In this document: piece after piece, positions 45,887 through 54,950 of the stretch
How the letters are laid out: the number at the start of each line of letters is the position of its first letter
Position numbering within the stretch: the first letter of the stretch is position 1
From: JACZYA01 sp965247455
GTDB taxonomy: Bacteria > Acidobacteriota > Terriglobia > Acidiferrales > 2-02-FULL-67-57
DNA: 64,000 bases
Direction of reading: 5' to 3'
NCBI GenBank assembly: GCA_965247455.1
Contig: CBDFHE010000015.1
Coordinates: 62,001 to 126,000 of the forward strand
Notes under the pieces: model-generated
What the model saw: the letters and a program-made list of their open reading frames with translations, nothing else
The model's database searches: none
What the model was told of the DNA's origin: nothing
Made by a program: the position numbers and the translations under genes

Positions 45887-47682
45887 TGGCAGAGCCCGGA
45901 TCAATCGCGGAGAAGGTCAAGCAGCAGGCGGACATTGTCCGCATTGTAGACGACTACGTGCGCCTGAAGAAGGCAGGCCAAAACTTCATGGGTTTGTGCC
46001 CGTTCCACCCGGAGAAGACGCCTTCGTTTGCCGTCCACCCGGTCAAGCAGATCTACCACTGCTTCGGCTGCGGCGTGGGCGGCGACGTCTTCCAGTTCGT
46101 GATGGAGATCGACAAGCTCACCTTCCCGGAGGCGCTGCGGGCGGTGGCCGACAAGATCGGGATGCCGCTGCCGGAGCGACGCCCGCGCACGCCGGAAGAA
46201 GCAAAAGCCACGCGGCTGCGGACGCTGCTGGTGGAGCTGCACGAACACGCGGCGCGCTTCTTTGCCCAACAGTTGCTGCAAACTAAGGAAGGAGCGCTGG
46301 CGCGCGCCTACTTGAACGACCGCGGGCTAACCGACGAGGTGATGCGAACCTTTGGGCTGGGCTACGCCCCCGGCACGGGCGACGCGCTGCTGCGCAAGCT
46401 GCGCGAGGTCGGCTACAAGAACGAGGTGCTGCAAGCCAGCGGCCTCGTGAACCGCGATGACCGCGGATCTTTTTACGACCGCTTCCGCCGGCGGGTGGTG
46501 TTCCCGATTGCGAACGAGCGCGGCAAGGTGGTGGCGTTCGGCGGGCGCGCGCTGGGCGAGGACATGCCCAAGTATCTGAACTCGCCCGAGACACCCATCT
46601 ATTCCAAGAGCCGCGTGCTCTACAACCTCCACCGCGCCAAGGAAGCGCTGCGCCGGCAGGACTACGCCGTGCTGGTGGAGGGGTATCTGGACTGCATCGC
46701 GGTGCACACGGCGGGCGTGGGAAACGTAGTGGCGACCTGCGGCACCAGCCTAACCGACTTGCAGGTGCAACTGCTGGGCCGCTCGACGCGCAACGTGGTG
46801 GTGAGCTTCGACCCTGACGCGGCCGGGGCTGCGGCCACCGAGCGCTCGCTCAACCTGGTGCTTGAGCAGGGTTTTCAGGTGCGGGTGTTGACCCTGGAGC
46901 CGGGCACTGATCCCGACAGCTTCGTCCGCCAGCAGGGCGCTGAGGCTTATCGGGAGAAACTGAAGGACTCGCTCCGCTACATTGATTATTTGCTCCTGCG
47001 GGTGCGGGGACTCTACGACCTGAAAACGCAGGAGGGGAAGGTTGTGGCTTTGAACCACCTGCTGCCCTATCTGGCGCGGGTGCCGAACCGCATCCAGCGG
47101 GCGGAGTGGGTGAAGCCGGTGGCCGACGGGCTGGGCATCGACGACGCCTTGCTGTTGCAGGAGTTGAAGCGGGCAGTGGTGGGCCGGGTCGAAAAGCTGG
47201 CGGTGTCGGAACGGTTGCAGCGGCCGGCGGCCAAAACCGCTGAGCGGCGGCTGCTCAAAATTTTTCTCGACCAGGAGGAGTTCCGGCCCGACCTGGCCAA
47301 GGAGCTGGCGGATTCCGGGGCGCATCGAGGGACTTCAACCGAGCGAATCTTTGAGGCGTGCTTGAGCGCGCTGGCCTCCGGCGGCCCACTTGAGGTCTCG
47401 GCACTAGCGGAGGGGCTGGAAGAGGCGGAGCGCAAACTGCTCTTCGAGATTGCGTTGGAGTCGGGCGCTCCCGGAACGCTGGAAGAAGCGCGCTCCTGCT
47501 TGGCGGCGCTGGAAGCAAAGCAGTGGGAGCAGCAGCTCCGAGGGTTGAACCGCAGGATCGAGGAGGCAAGCCGGCAGGGCAACGCGCCGGAGAAAAGCCG
47601 GCTGCTGCGGGAGAAGCAGGAGCTGACGCAGCGGTGGCAGGAGTTCCGCCGCTTGCACCACAAGGACACACTCACCCCTTGA
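45886..47682 (+). CDS. dnaG: DNA primase DnaG
   Basis: The 598-residue enzyme makes RNA primers at the replication fork. The N-terminal zinc-binding domain has C38, H41, C59 and C62 (CPFHPEKTPSF and CFGCGVGGD). The TOPRIM catalytic core follows, with LVEGYLDCIAVHTAG and VVSFDPDAAG providing acidic metal ligands. The C-terminal helicase-binding region (about 440-598) is helical and diverged. It starts at GTG 45886, overlapping the mutS2 stop, so the two are coupled. The rpoD gene that often follows dnaG is absent; an intergenic region with inverted repeats comes next. Confidence 0.95.
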   Translation: MAEPGSIAEKVKQQADIVRIVDDYVRLKKAGQNFMGLCPFHPEKTPSFAVHPVKQIYHCFGCGVGGDVFQFVMEIDKLTFPEALRAVADKIGMPLPERRPRTPEEAKATRLRTLLVELHEHAARFFAQQLLQTKEGALARAYLNDRGLTDEVMRTFGLGYAPGTGDALLRKLREVGYKNEVLQASGLVNRDDRGSFYDRFRRRVVFPIANERGKVVAFGGRALGEDMPKYLNSPETPIYSKSRVLYNLHRAKEALRRQDYAVLVEGYLDCIAVHTAGVGNVVATCGTSLTDLQVQLLGRSTRNVVVSFDPDAAGAAATERSLNLVLEQGFQVRVLTLEPGTDPDSFVRQQGAEAYREKLKDSLRYIDYLLLRVRGLYDLKTQEGKVVALNHLLPYLARVPNRIQRAEWVKPVADGLGIDDALLLQELKRAVVGRVEKLAVSERLQRPAAKTAERRLLKIFLDQEEFRPDLAKELADSGAHRGTSTERIFEACLSALASGGPLEVSALAEGLEEAERKLLFEIALESGAPGTLEEARSCLAALEAKQWEQQLRGLNRRIEEASRQGNAPEKSRLLREKQELTQRWQEFRRLHHKDTLTP

Positions 47683-47732
47683 GGCTACGCCGAGCTTTTG
47701 GGAAACAATCCTTGCCGGCCGTCTGTAAGTTT

Positions 47733-48112
47733 TTCTGTTGAAAGTGAGGGTGCGGGTTGAGCGGGGAGGGGATTTCAGCTATTCTGGGGTGGTGGAAAGA
47801 ATTGCCGCTGGCCCATCTGGCAGAGAAGGAGGTGGAAAGAAGCAGAAAAAACATGATTTTGAAACTAGTTCCCGTCGCTAAGTAGCTTCTTTTAAGTGAG
47901 TTAATCCCGCAAGGCGAGAAGATGCCCCCCTGGTAGCTCGCTGCAGCGTCTGTGGGGTCATGGTTGTGAAGAGTTTGGTGGCCAAGCCCTGTTAAACCAG
48001 GTAGTTGGCGTTGCTTTCCGGCATAGGGCGGTTTCTGGAGGGAGATAAAGCCGACGAAGGAGTTGGAGGCTTCTTTGCCGCTACTGGCCTCTCCGCCTCA
48101 CTTTCAACAGAA
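47733..48112. repeat. MITE-like segment with 17-bp perfect terminal inverted repeats
   Basis: The termini are ttctgttgaaagtgagg (47733-47749) and its exact complement (48096-48112), enclosing 346 bp without coding capacity. This fits a miniature transposable element or a decayed IS. A structured RNA is a less likely alternative. No clear target duplication was found. Confidence 0.55.
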
Positions 48113-48160
48113 TTGTGCGCCAGTGCCTTATATCCCACTCCGTTCCAAAACCATTGATGG

Positions 48161-48270
48161 TGTTGAAAAAGTCCTTGGAGGGGTCGCCGACCTTTGATGG
48201 CAAACCAGGAATCAACGAGTTAGGTAATTGATGAATACTCGGAAGGGAGTTTTGCCCCACTTTTTCAACA
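48161..48270. repeat. Short element with tgttgaaaaagt inverted repeats
   Basis: Arms tgttgaaaaagt (48161-48172) and actttttcaaca (48259-48270) bound 110 bp. Such termini are common in IS ends and MITEs. It lies directly upstream of the amidohydrolase remnant. Confidence 0.5.
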
Positions 48271-48344
48271 GCGTCCATTGGCAGAGGTGCTACCATGCAT
48301 CGCAATAGTGCTTGGCCAGAGCCGGTTCGCTCTGGAGAACACGG

Positions 48345-48533
48345 ATGTTGAAGCCCATCACTCGGCGGCGCTTTCTGAAGGAAGGGGGGACCGCTGCTCT
48401 GAGCGTGGCGCTTTGCGGCACCTTGCGCATCTCCGCAGCGTCCGCCTTCGACCTGGTTCTCAAGGGTGGCACCCTCTTGGACGGCACCGGCGGCCGCCCC
48501 GGCCGCGTGCTGCGCAAAGCCTGGAGTTGCTAG
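48345..48533 (+). pseudogene. Tat-signal amidohydrolase, N-terminal remnant
   Basis: The 62-codon frame begins MLKPITRRRFLKEGGTAALS, a twin-arginine export signal, then AFDLVLKGGTLLDGTGGRPG, the start of an amidohydrolase of the D-aminoacylase type. It diverges at once and ends at 48533. The remaining 450 or more residues of such an enzyme are absent, replaced by unrelated sequence before the next gene. A GGAG site precedes the ATG, so a short exported peptide could still be made. Confidence 0.65.
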
Positions 48534-48617
48534 AAAATCTCCGGCAGCGGCGAGAAGCACCTTGCAAATCAAGCTAGCTCCTGCTACATATTACTTTCCG
48601 CTCAGAGGTAGCGCACG

Positions 48618-49475
48618 ATGAAGCGCAGAGGGAACCTGCTCGCCCCGGCCGGCTTTCTCCTTACGCTGGTGGCTTTCCTCAGTTACTTTATTTTCTTCGT
48701 CCGCTATCCCTTCACGCGGGACTTTCCCTGGGCGAGCCTGTTGCTGTTTGCGGCTGGCCTGGGCTTGGTGGCTGTCGGGCTGCGGCGCGCGTTCCGCCAG
48801 ACGGAGCGCTACCGCGGCAAGGTAAGCGGCACCGTTCTGGCCGTGCTGAGTGTTTTGATCACAGGTTTTTTCCTGACCTTCAACTTCTACCTGTCGGCGC
48901 AACTGCCGGCTTCCGAAGGTGCGCCGCGCGTGGGCCAGAAGGCGCCCGACTTTACTTTGCCCGACACCGAAGGCAATCAGATTGCCCTGTCCGCTCTGGT
49001 GGCGGAGCTGGGCGAACAAGAAACCACGCAGGACAACAAGAAGCGGGGGCTGCTGCTGGTCTTCTATCGCGGCTACTGGTGACCTTTCTGCAACTCCGAG
49101 TTGCGGAGTTTGCAGGAGCGCCGGGAAGGGTTCGCCGCGCGCGGGATTCGCATCGTGGCCGTCAGCGTGGACCCGCCGGAGGTCGCGCGCGAGCACGCCC
49201 GCAAGCAAGGCTACACCTTCACCTTCCTCTCGGATGAGAAGGCGGAGGTCATTCGCCGCTACGACCTGCTGCACGAAAACGGCAAGGGAGAAGGAATCGA
49301 CATCTCCCGCCCGGCCGAGTTTCTGTTGGACGCCACCGGAACGGTGCGGTGGGTCAACCTGACCGACAACTACCGCATCCGCCTCCAGCCCGATGCCCTC
49401 TTCAAAGTTCTGGACCAGCTGGGCCTGGTTTGGAACTTGTGGCGGCAGCTCCCGTCAGCCTCCGCCCCGGAGTAA
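48618..49475 (+). CDS. Membrane-anchored peroxiredoxin-like protein, probable selenoprotein (UGA at residue 155)
   Basis: If UGA at 49080-49082 is selenocysteine, the gene encodes 285 residues. Three TM helices (about 10-30, 37-56, 68-92) precede an AhpC/TSA-type thioredoxin fold. GQKAPDFTLPDTEGNQIAL opens the fold, and the active site reads FYRGYW-U155-PFC158, where relatives have RGxWCPFC. U therefore replaces the peroxidatic cysteine. After the UGA the frame continues with family-typical RSLQERREGFAARGIRIVAVS and RPAEFLLDATGTVRWVN. A hairpin at 49088-49115 fits a bacterial SECIS. Likely role: peroxide or thiol redox work at the membrane. A standard caller would report 154- and 124-residue pieces. 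A nonsense mutation is the alternative but does not explain the hairpin. Confidence 0.83.
49088..49115 (+). promoter_or_regulatory. Candidate bacterial SECIS for the peroxiredoxin-like gene
   Basis: Starting 5 nt after the UGA, ctgcaactccg pairs with cggagtttgcag over 11 bp with a single bulged U on the 3' side and a 5-nt loop agttg. The loop G is the 18th base after the UGA. Stem, loop G, bulged U and spacing match the known requirements for SelB-dependent UGA decoding in bacteria. Confidence 0.75.
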
Positions 49476-49482
49476 AGTTCCC

Positions 49483-51723
49483 TCAGAACTCCACCCGCGC
49501 CCCGGCGCGGAACATCAGCTTCAGCGCCGGGAACCCCAACGCCTCCATGTAATCGTCGTTGAGTAGATTCTCCACTACGCCGAAGTAGGTGATGCCGTAG
49601 GTTGTCCGATAACTCCCGGCCAGGTCCCAGCGGGTGTAGCCGCGGTTGGAGGTGAAGCCGAGGAAGGCGAAGTCGCTGTCCGGGCGACGGCCCACGAACA
49701 GGGTGGTGGAGTTTAGGGTCAAGCGCCGCCAGTTCCAAAAGAGTTCCAGTGATCCGCTGTGTTTGGGCCGGCGCAGCAGCGGGCGGCCCACCTCGAAGAC
49801 CGGGTCGAAGACCGCGCCCTGCTCGGTAATCTGCGAGTCGAGGAAAGTGTAGCTGCCCCGCCCGCGCAGCCCGCTGCGCGGAGCCAACTCCAGCACCACC
49901 TCCGCGCCTTTGGCTTTCGCCCGGCCCACGTTGAAGAAGGTGCCGGTGAAAGTTGTGGGGTCGGTAAAAGCGAAGACAATCAGGTCCTTGAAACGGTTGT
50001 GAAAGAGGTTGAGCTCCAACTTGCCGCGGTCGTACCAGAAGCGCTGCTCCACGCCGGCATCGAAGCTGCGGGTCCGCTCCGGCAGCAAGTTCGGGTTGCC
50101 GGGCGAGAAGGGCGAAGGGTTGAACAGGTCAATCAGGGTGGGTTCCTTGATCCCGAGGCCAAAGTTGAACTTCAGCTTGGTGGCCCCCAGCGCGCTGCCG
50201 CCCCGGCGGAGAAAGTAGGCCAGCGAGCTGCGCGGGAGCAGTTTGGTACCGAAAGTCTCGTTGTCTTCCACCCGCACGCCGTTGGTCAGCGAGAACCGCC
50301 CCCAGAGCGCCTGCTGTTGGATCACCCAGCCGAAGTTGTCGCGCCGGGCGTTGACGGCAGGATCAAAGCCGAGCCGGTTGGTGAAAAAGCCGCGTTCGCC
50401 TTCCCACTCGAAGGCGAAGGTCAGGATGTGCTGCCCGGCGCGGTGGCCGAGGGAGCCGGCGCGCCAGTCGCTTTGGTAGGTGGCGTGGTGTCGGCGCAGG
50501 TTGTCCAACCGGTCGGAGGGGAAATCGAAGAAGGAGAAGGGAGCGGTGCGGCCTTCGAAGCTTGGGGTGAAGGGTGGATCCATGATGAGGTCGCGCGAAA
50601 CGCGCCGCGTCTGGCTGAAACCGTAGGTGAGGCGCTGGTCCCAGAAGTTCGTGGTCTGGTTGCGGAGGGTCAAACTGCCGGCGCCTTGCCGCCGCCGCGT
50701 ATAGGCGTCCCGGTCGAGCTCGCCCAAGGCCGTCACCCCCGGCGTTCCGACCCGGCCCAACTCTCCGTGCAGGACTGCTCGCAGCGAAGTCCGCTGATTG
50801 AGGGTAAGGCCGAAGTTTCCGGAAAGGGTGGTGTTGTGGAAGAAGTTGCTGGGCTCGCGATTGTCGGTGGAGAAACGGGCCCATTGAGCAGAGTAGTCGA
50901 AGCGGCCCGCTTGACCCGTCAGGCCGCCGCGCCCCCGCCAGGTGTCCCGGTTGCCGCCCTCGAAGGCCGCGAAGAAATTCGGCTTGGGGGTTTCCGCCCG
51001 GCCGCGCCGGGTGAACAGTTGCACCACGCTGGCGACAGCATCGGAGCCGAACAGCGCCGATTGCGGCCCGCGCACCACCTCCACCCGCTCGATGTTTTCC
51101 AGCGACAAGTTGGCGAAATTGAAGGCGCCGCCGGGCTCGTTCAGCGGGACACCGTCCAATAGAACCTTGTTGTGGTCGCTCTCGCCCCCGCGCACGAAGA
51201 GCGAGGTGATGGTGCCGTGGCCGCCCGACCGCACCACGGCCACGCCCACCGCCGACCGCAAGAGGTCGCTGAGGGGAACGGCCTGCCGGTTGGCAATGAC
51301 TTCTTCGGTCAGCACGGTAGTGTTGGCCCCCAGTTGCCCGCTGGGCGCTTGGGTGCGGGTGGCGGTTACGACCACCTGCTCGCGCACCGGAGCCAGTTCC
51401 AAGGTCAGCTCCAGTTCGGTGCCCGGTTCAACCGATTGGCGGACGGTTTCAAAGCCCACCAGCTCAACTGCGAGCGTATAGCGGGCTTCCGCGAGGCCGT
51501 CGAAGCGGAAGCGGCCCCGACTGTCGGTCAGCGCGCGGGCGACGTCCACTCCGGCGGGATCGAGCAGGTAGGCCGTGGCCCGCGGCAGCGGGTCGCGGTT
51601 GGGACCAAACACCGTCCCGGTGATGGTTCCCGCCGGGACGGGCACAACTTGCGAGAACAAAGGAGCGGGGACCAGCCCCCACCAACCAACCAGGAAACAA
51701 ACAACCATCAAACGTGCGGTCAT
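49483..51723 (-). CDS. btuB: TonB-dependent outer-membrane receptor, BtuB-like
   Basis: The 746-residue protein has a signal peptide (about 1-25) and a carboxypeptidase-regulatory-like beta-sandwich (about 30-110, GTITGTVFGPNRDPLPRATAY). A plug domain follows (about 120-230, RQAVPLSDLLRSAVGVAVV), then a 22-strand-type barrel ending in F (FRAGARVEF). Such receptors import scarce ligands using TonB energy. A cobalamin riboswitch lies immediately upstream and an ABC importer of the BtuCDF type is next, so the ligand is very likely vitamin B12 or another corrinoid. The start ATG at 51723 has a strong GGAGGAGG site. Confidence 0.88.
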   Translation of the reverse strand: MTARLMVVCFLVGWWGLVPAPLFSQVVPVPAGTITGTVFGPNRDPLPRATAYLLDPAGVDVARALTDSRGRFRFDGLAEARYTLAVELVGFETVRQSVEPGTELELTLELAPVREQVVVTATRTQAPSGQLGANTTVLTEEVIANRQAVPLSDLLRSAVGVAVVRSGGHGTITSLFVRGGESDHNKVLLDGVPLNEPGGAFNFANLSLENIERVEVVRGPQSALFGSDAVASVVQLFTRRGRAETPKPNFFAAFEGGNRDTWRGRGGLTGQAGRFDYSAQWARFSTDNREPSNFFHNTTLSGNFGLTLNQRTSLRAVLHGELGRVGTPGVTALGELDRDAYTRRRQGAGSLTLRNQTTNFWDQRLTYGFSQTRRVSRDLIMDPPFTPSFEGRTAPFSFFDFPSDRLDNLRRHHATYQSDWRAGSLGHRAGQHILTFAFEWEGERGFFTNRLGFDPAVNARRDNFGWVIQQQALWGRFSLTNGVRVEDNETFGTKLLPRSSLAYFLRRGGSALGATKLKFNFGLGIKEPTLIDLFNPSPFSPGNPNLLPERTRSFDAGVEQRFWYDRGKLELNLFHNRFKDLIVFAFTDPTTFTGTFFNVGRAKAKGAEVVLELAPRSGLRGRGSYTFLDSQITEQGAVFDPVFEVGRPLLRRPKHSGSLELFWNWRRLTLNSTTLFVGRRPDSDFAFLGFTSNRGYTRWDLAGSYRTTYGITYFGVVENLLNDDYMEALGFPALKLMFRAGARVEF

Positions 51724-51762
51724 AGCGTTTTCCTCCTCCCCAGCGAAGGGGTTACGCGAAGC

Positions 51763-51966
51763 GGCTCAGACCGGTCTCCTGGCTCGATGGCGCTGCTGGA
51801 ACGTCGCCTTCCCGTCCTGCCCGCCTACGCTAAAGCTTCGGCGGGCCATAGGGACAGTGGCTTTAGAATGTGTGTAGGGCCATCTCACAGTCGCGCGGCG
51901 GCTCAGGCTTCTCACCTGATTCCCGTGCCCCGCCCCAGTGTTGGGGACGGGACGCGTGTCTGAACC
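51763..51966 (-). promoter_or_regulatory. Cobalamin riboswitch upstream of the TonB receptor
   Basis: On the minus strand the closing stem P1 is ggttcagac/gtctgagcc. Inside are the conserved blocks gggaatcaggtgagaagcc, cgcgactgtgag, gccactgtccc, gggaaggcga and agccaggagacc, as expected of the adenosylcobalamin/B12 riboswitch class. Only 39 nt separate it from the ATG, and ccccttcgctgggg lies next to the ribosome site, so control is probably translational. A dispersed repeat (51819-51846) forms one peripheral stem. Confidence 0.9.
51819..51846. repeat. Dispersed palindrome inside the riboswitch
   Basis: The word gcccgccta...gcttcggcgggc, a hairpin, sits in a peripheral stem of the riboswitch between the gccactgtccc block and the gggaaggc block. 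It belongs by style to the dispersed palindromes of this genome. Confidence 0.5.
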
Positions 51967-52005
51967 GTGCGGTTCTGGTAAATTTTTCTTACTCAATCAC
52001 TCCTG

Positions 52006-52860
52006 CTACGACTCAAGTGTTTCGCGGACATCACCTCCTTCCTCTGTTTCCGCCGCCCGTATCAGCACGCGCGGGCGTCCGGTTTCCGGATGCAGAAAGA
52101 CGTCGAGTTCGGTTTGAAACACCTGTTCGAGCAGTTCCCGCTCAAACACCTCCGCCGGCGCGCCGTAGCGCAGCATCCGGCCTTGGTGGAGCAGCAGGGC
52201 GGTGTCAGAGAACTCGGCCGCCAGGTTCAATTCGTGGCTTACCAGCACCACGGCGTACTCCTGCTCGCGCGCCAACTGCCGCACCAGTCGCAGCAACTCT
52301 ACCTGGAAGCCGATGTCCAGGTGCAGCGTGGGCTCGTCCAGCAGCAGTAGTTCCGGTTGCTGCGCCAGCGCCCGCGCCAGAATCACACGCTGCTTTTCCC
52401 CGCCCGAGAGTTCCTGCATCAAGCGCTCGCCCAGGTGGGCGGTGCGGGTGGCGATCAGGGCCTCGCGCGCAATCTGCACATCGTGGGCGCTTTCAAACCC
52501 CAGCCGCCGCATGCGGGCGTGTCGCCCTTGCAACACGAACGGCAGCGCCCGGATGGGAAACAGCAGCGGGCTTTCCTGCTGCACCACGGCGATGCGCCGC
52601 GCCCGCTCCCGCCGGGTCAGCCCTCCCACCGGCCGACTGTCCAGCAGCACGGCCCCGCCTTCCGGCGGCAGTAGCCCGGCCAACAACTTCAGCAGCGTGG
52701 ACTTGCCCGAGGCGTTGGGCCCGATGATGGTCAGCAACTCGCCGCGGCGGACGGAGAAGTTCATCGGTTGGAGCCGAAACGGCCCGTAGCTGAACGAGAC
52801 CCGCCGCGTTTCCAGCGCCACCGGTGTGGCTTGCCGATGAGGGGCCAACTTGGTTGCCAT
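52006..52860 (-). CDS. btuD: ABC transporter ATP-binding protein, BtuD-like
   Basis: The 284-residue ATPase has Walker A GPNASGKSTLL, signature LSGGEKQRVILARAL, Walker B LLLLDEPTLHLD and the switch histidine in VLVSHELNLA. These are the features of FecE/BtuD-type subunits that power import of B12, haem or siderophores. A C-terminal extension of about 30 residues follows the domain. The stop of btuC abuts its ATG, so it is the third gene of a btuFCD operon. Corrinoid as substrate is inferred from the riboswitches. Confidence 0.9.
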   Translation of the reverse strand: MATKLAPHRQATPVALETRRVSFSYGPFRLQPMNFSVRRGELLTIIGPNASGKSTLLKLLAGLLPPEGGAVLLDSRPVGGLTRRERARRIAVVQQESPLLFPIRALPFVLQGRHARMRRLGFESAHDVQIAREALIATRTAHLGERLMQELSGGEKQRVILARALAQQPELLLLDEPTLHLDIGFQVELLRLVRQLAREQEYAVVLVSHELNLAAEFSDTALLLHQGRMLRYGAPAEVFERELLEQVFQTELDVFLHPETGRPRVLIRAAETEEGGDVRETLES

Positions 52861-53958
52861 TTACTTTCCTTTGTCCTCGGCCGCCTTTTCCGGTGGAGAA
52901 ACTTGCGCGGGAACGGGAGGTCCCAGCCGCGGGCGCCGCAGCAAATAGATGAACAGGGGCGCGCCCAGCAGCGCCGTCACCGCCCCCACCGGCAGCTCGG
53001 TCGGCGCCACCACCGTGCGCGCCAGGGTGTCGGCTGCGACCAGCGCGATGGCGCCGCCCAACGCCGTCGCCGGCACCAGCAGCCGGTAGTCGGTGCCGAA
53101 GAGCAGCCGTACCAGGTGCGGCACCAGCAAGCCCACAAAGCCGATGGCCCCGCTCACCGAGACCGCCAATCCAGTGGCGAACGAGGCGGCCAGATAGACC
53201 GCCAGCTTTGTCCGCCGCACGTCCACCCCCAGCGCTTCGGCCTCCGGCTCGCCTCCCAACAGCAGATTCAGGTTGCCGGCCACGGCGTAGATGACGCCGA
53301 CCGCCACCAGCACCGCCAGCGCTAGCCATCCCAGCGGCAGGGGGGCGGGGTTGCTGAGGTCGCCCATGAGCCAGAAGGTTGCGCCGCGCAGGTCACGCCC
53401 GGAGAGGAAGTTCAGCAGGAACCGCACAATGGCGGTGAGGAAATAGGCCGTCATGATCCCGGCCAGAAGTAAGGTGTAGGGAGAGAGTTCACCCCCGGAT
53501 CGGCCCAGGGAATAGACGGCGGCGATGGTCAGAAGCGCGCCCACCGAGGCCGCCACCGGCGTCGCCACCACGAATTGTGACGCCAGCGCCAACGACAGGA
53601 TCGCGCCCAGGGCGGCTCCGCTCGACATGCCCAGCACGTAGGGGTCGGCCAGCGGGTTGCGCAGCAGGGCTTGGTAGCCGGCGCCGGCCACTGCCAAGGC
53701 GGCGCCCACAATCATGGCCAGCAGGATGCGCGGCAGGCGAATCTCCAACAGGATCAGCCGATGCTCGGGGGAGAGCGAGCTGGCCGAGCCGGTGAGCGAC
53801 TCCCACAGCGCCGCCGCTACTTCCCGGGCGGAAATCGAAGCCGCGCCCAGCGTCAGCGCCACCAGCCCCAGCACCAGCAGCACCGCCGCCAGCAACCCGC
53901 AGATTTTGAGCACGCGCGGGAGCGTCACGCGCGGGTGGCTTCCGAAGACTGCGCTCAT
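52861..53958 (-). CDS. btuC: ABC transporter permease, FecCD/BtuC family
   Basis: The 365-residue protein has about ten TM helices. It carries the BtuC-type segments RLPRILLAMIVGAALAVAGA, NPLADPYVLGMSSGAALGA and GAIGFVGLLVPHLVRLLFG, the last including the coupling region that contacts the ATPase. The C-terminus is short and cytoplasmic. It overlaps btuF by 4 bp (ATGA) and abuts btuD. Length is slightly above the usual 330 because of N- and C-terminal extensions. Confidence 0.92.
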   Translation of the reverse strand: MSAVFGSHPRVTLPRVLKICGLLAAVLLVLGLVALTLGAASISAREVAAALWESLTGSASSLSPEHRLILLEIRLPRILLAMIVGAALAVAGAGYQALLRNPLADPYVLGMSSGAALGAILSLALASQFVVATPVAASVGALLTIAAVYSLGRSGGELSPYTLLLAGIMTAYFLTAIVRFLLNFLSGRDLRGATFWLMGDLSNPAPLPLGWLALAVLVAVGVIYAVAGNLNLLLGGEPEAEALGVDVRRTKLAVYLAASFATGLAVSVSGAIGFVGLLVPHLVRLLFGTDYRLLVPATALGGAIALVAADTLARTVVAPTELPVGAVTALLGAPLFIYLLRRPRLGPPVPAQVSPPEKAAEDKGK

Positions 53959-54905
53959 TGCGCCGCCACCTCCGCCGGGGCGAGCTGCGAGTGCAGCGCC
54001 TGCGCCAACTGCTCAATCACCGCCACAATCCGCGGGCCGGGGCGCTCGATGGCACCATCAATCCAGATGACGTGATTCTGCCGCACTGCTCGCAAGCGGT
54101 TCCAGGGTTTGCGCCGGCTCAAGTCCGCCAGCCGGGTGTCCAGGCCGTGCGAACGCGGCAGCACCAGAAAGTCGGGGTCGAGCTCGACCACCTCTTCCAG
54201 GCTGAGCCGCGGCCAGTTTCCTCGCAGCCCGGCCGAGACGGAAATTCCACCCGCTTGATGGAGCGCATCGCTGAGGAAGGTATCGCCGCCGACCACAATC
54301 AGCGGGTCGGTCCAGACGACGACGAGGAGGCGCGGCTTGGCCGTCGAGGTTTGTTCGAGCCGGGTCTGGAGCTCGCGCAGTTGCGCTTGTAGGCGCCCGG
54401 CCAGCGCCTCGCCGCGTTCGGCCACTCCGGCCAGCTCGGCGATGTGGCGGATGGAGTCGAAAACCCCCTGCACGGTCGTAGGGTAGAGCCCATAGAGCGG
54501 GACGCCCAGATGCTCGATCGCCTCCACGGTTTTGCTGAGGTTGTCCACCTTGCTGCCCAGCACCACGTCCGGCTTGAGTTCCACAATCATTTCCAGGTTG
54601 GGGTTGATGACATCGCCCACGCGCGGCTTTTGCTGCGCCGCCGGGGGGTAGTCGCACTGATTGGTGACGCCCACCAAGCGGTCTTCCAGCCCCAGGGCGT
54701 ACACGATTTCGGTCAGGCTGGGCACGAGCGTGATGATGCGCTCGATGCGGGCCGGCACGCGCACCACCCGCCCGGTTTCATCCACCAGGACACGTGTGGG
54801 CCGGTCGTCCGCGGCAAGGGTCACATGCGCCGAGAGCAACACGACTCCCAACAAGAACAGAAGCACGACGGAATATTTTGTGCCGCTCTCTTGGTGTGCG
54901 TTCAT
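53955..54905 (-). CDS. btuF: Periplasmic cobalamin-binding protein, BtuF-like
   Basis: The 316-residue protein has an N-terminal hydrophobic signal segment (about 12-31) and a class III substrate-binding domain of the BtuF type: RIITLVPSLTEIVYALGLEDRLVGV, NPNLEMIVELKPDVVLGS, and ARLNP-like charged residues further on. It would deliver corrinoid to BtuC. The upstream leader (54906-55367) contains a cobalamin riboswitch and a terminator hairpin. It heads the operon btuF-btuC-btuD. Confidence 0.88.
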   Translation of the reverse strand: MNAHQESGTKYSVVLLFLLGVVLLSAHVTLAADDRPTRVLVDETGRVVRVPARIERIITLVPSLTEIVYALGLEDRLVGVTNQCDYPPAAQQKPRVGDVINPNLEMIVELKPDVVLGSKVDNLSKTVEAIEHLGVPLYGLYPTTVQGVFDSIRHIAELAGVAERGEALAGRLQAQLRELQTRLEQTSTAKPRLLVVVWTDPLIVVGGDTFLSDALHQAGGISVSAGLRGNWPRLSLEEVVELDPDFLVLPRSHGLDTRLADLSRRKPWNRLRAVRQNHVIWIDGAIERPGPRIVAVIEQLAQALHSQLAPAEVAAQ

Positions 54906-54950
54906 GTCCGTCCGTGGTTGAGCTATTGTGTCCGCTGCGAACTAAGCGCG

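Larger units (their letters stand above)
47683..48344. other. Long intergenic region with two inverted-repeat-bounded elements
   Basis: No gene is recognised over about 660 bp. The region holds the IR-bounded segment 47733-48112 and the shorter 48161-48270 element, listed separately. The internal sequence shows no ORF of note, and I found no fit to tmRNA, RNase P RNA or a tRNA. Confidence 0.5.
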
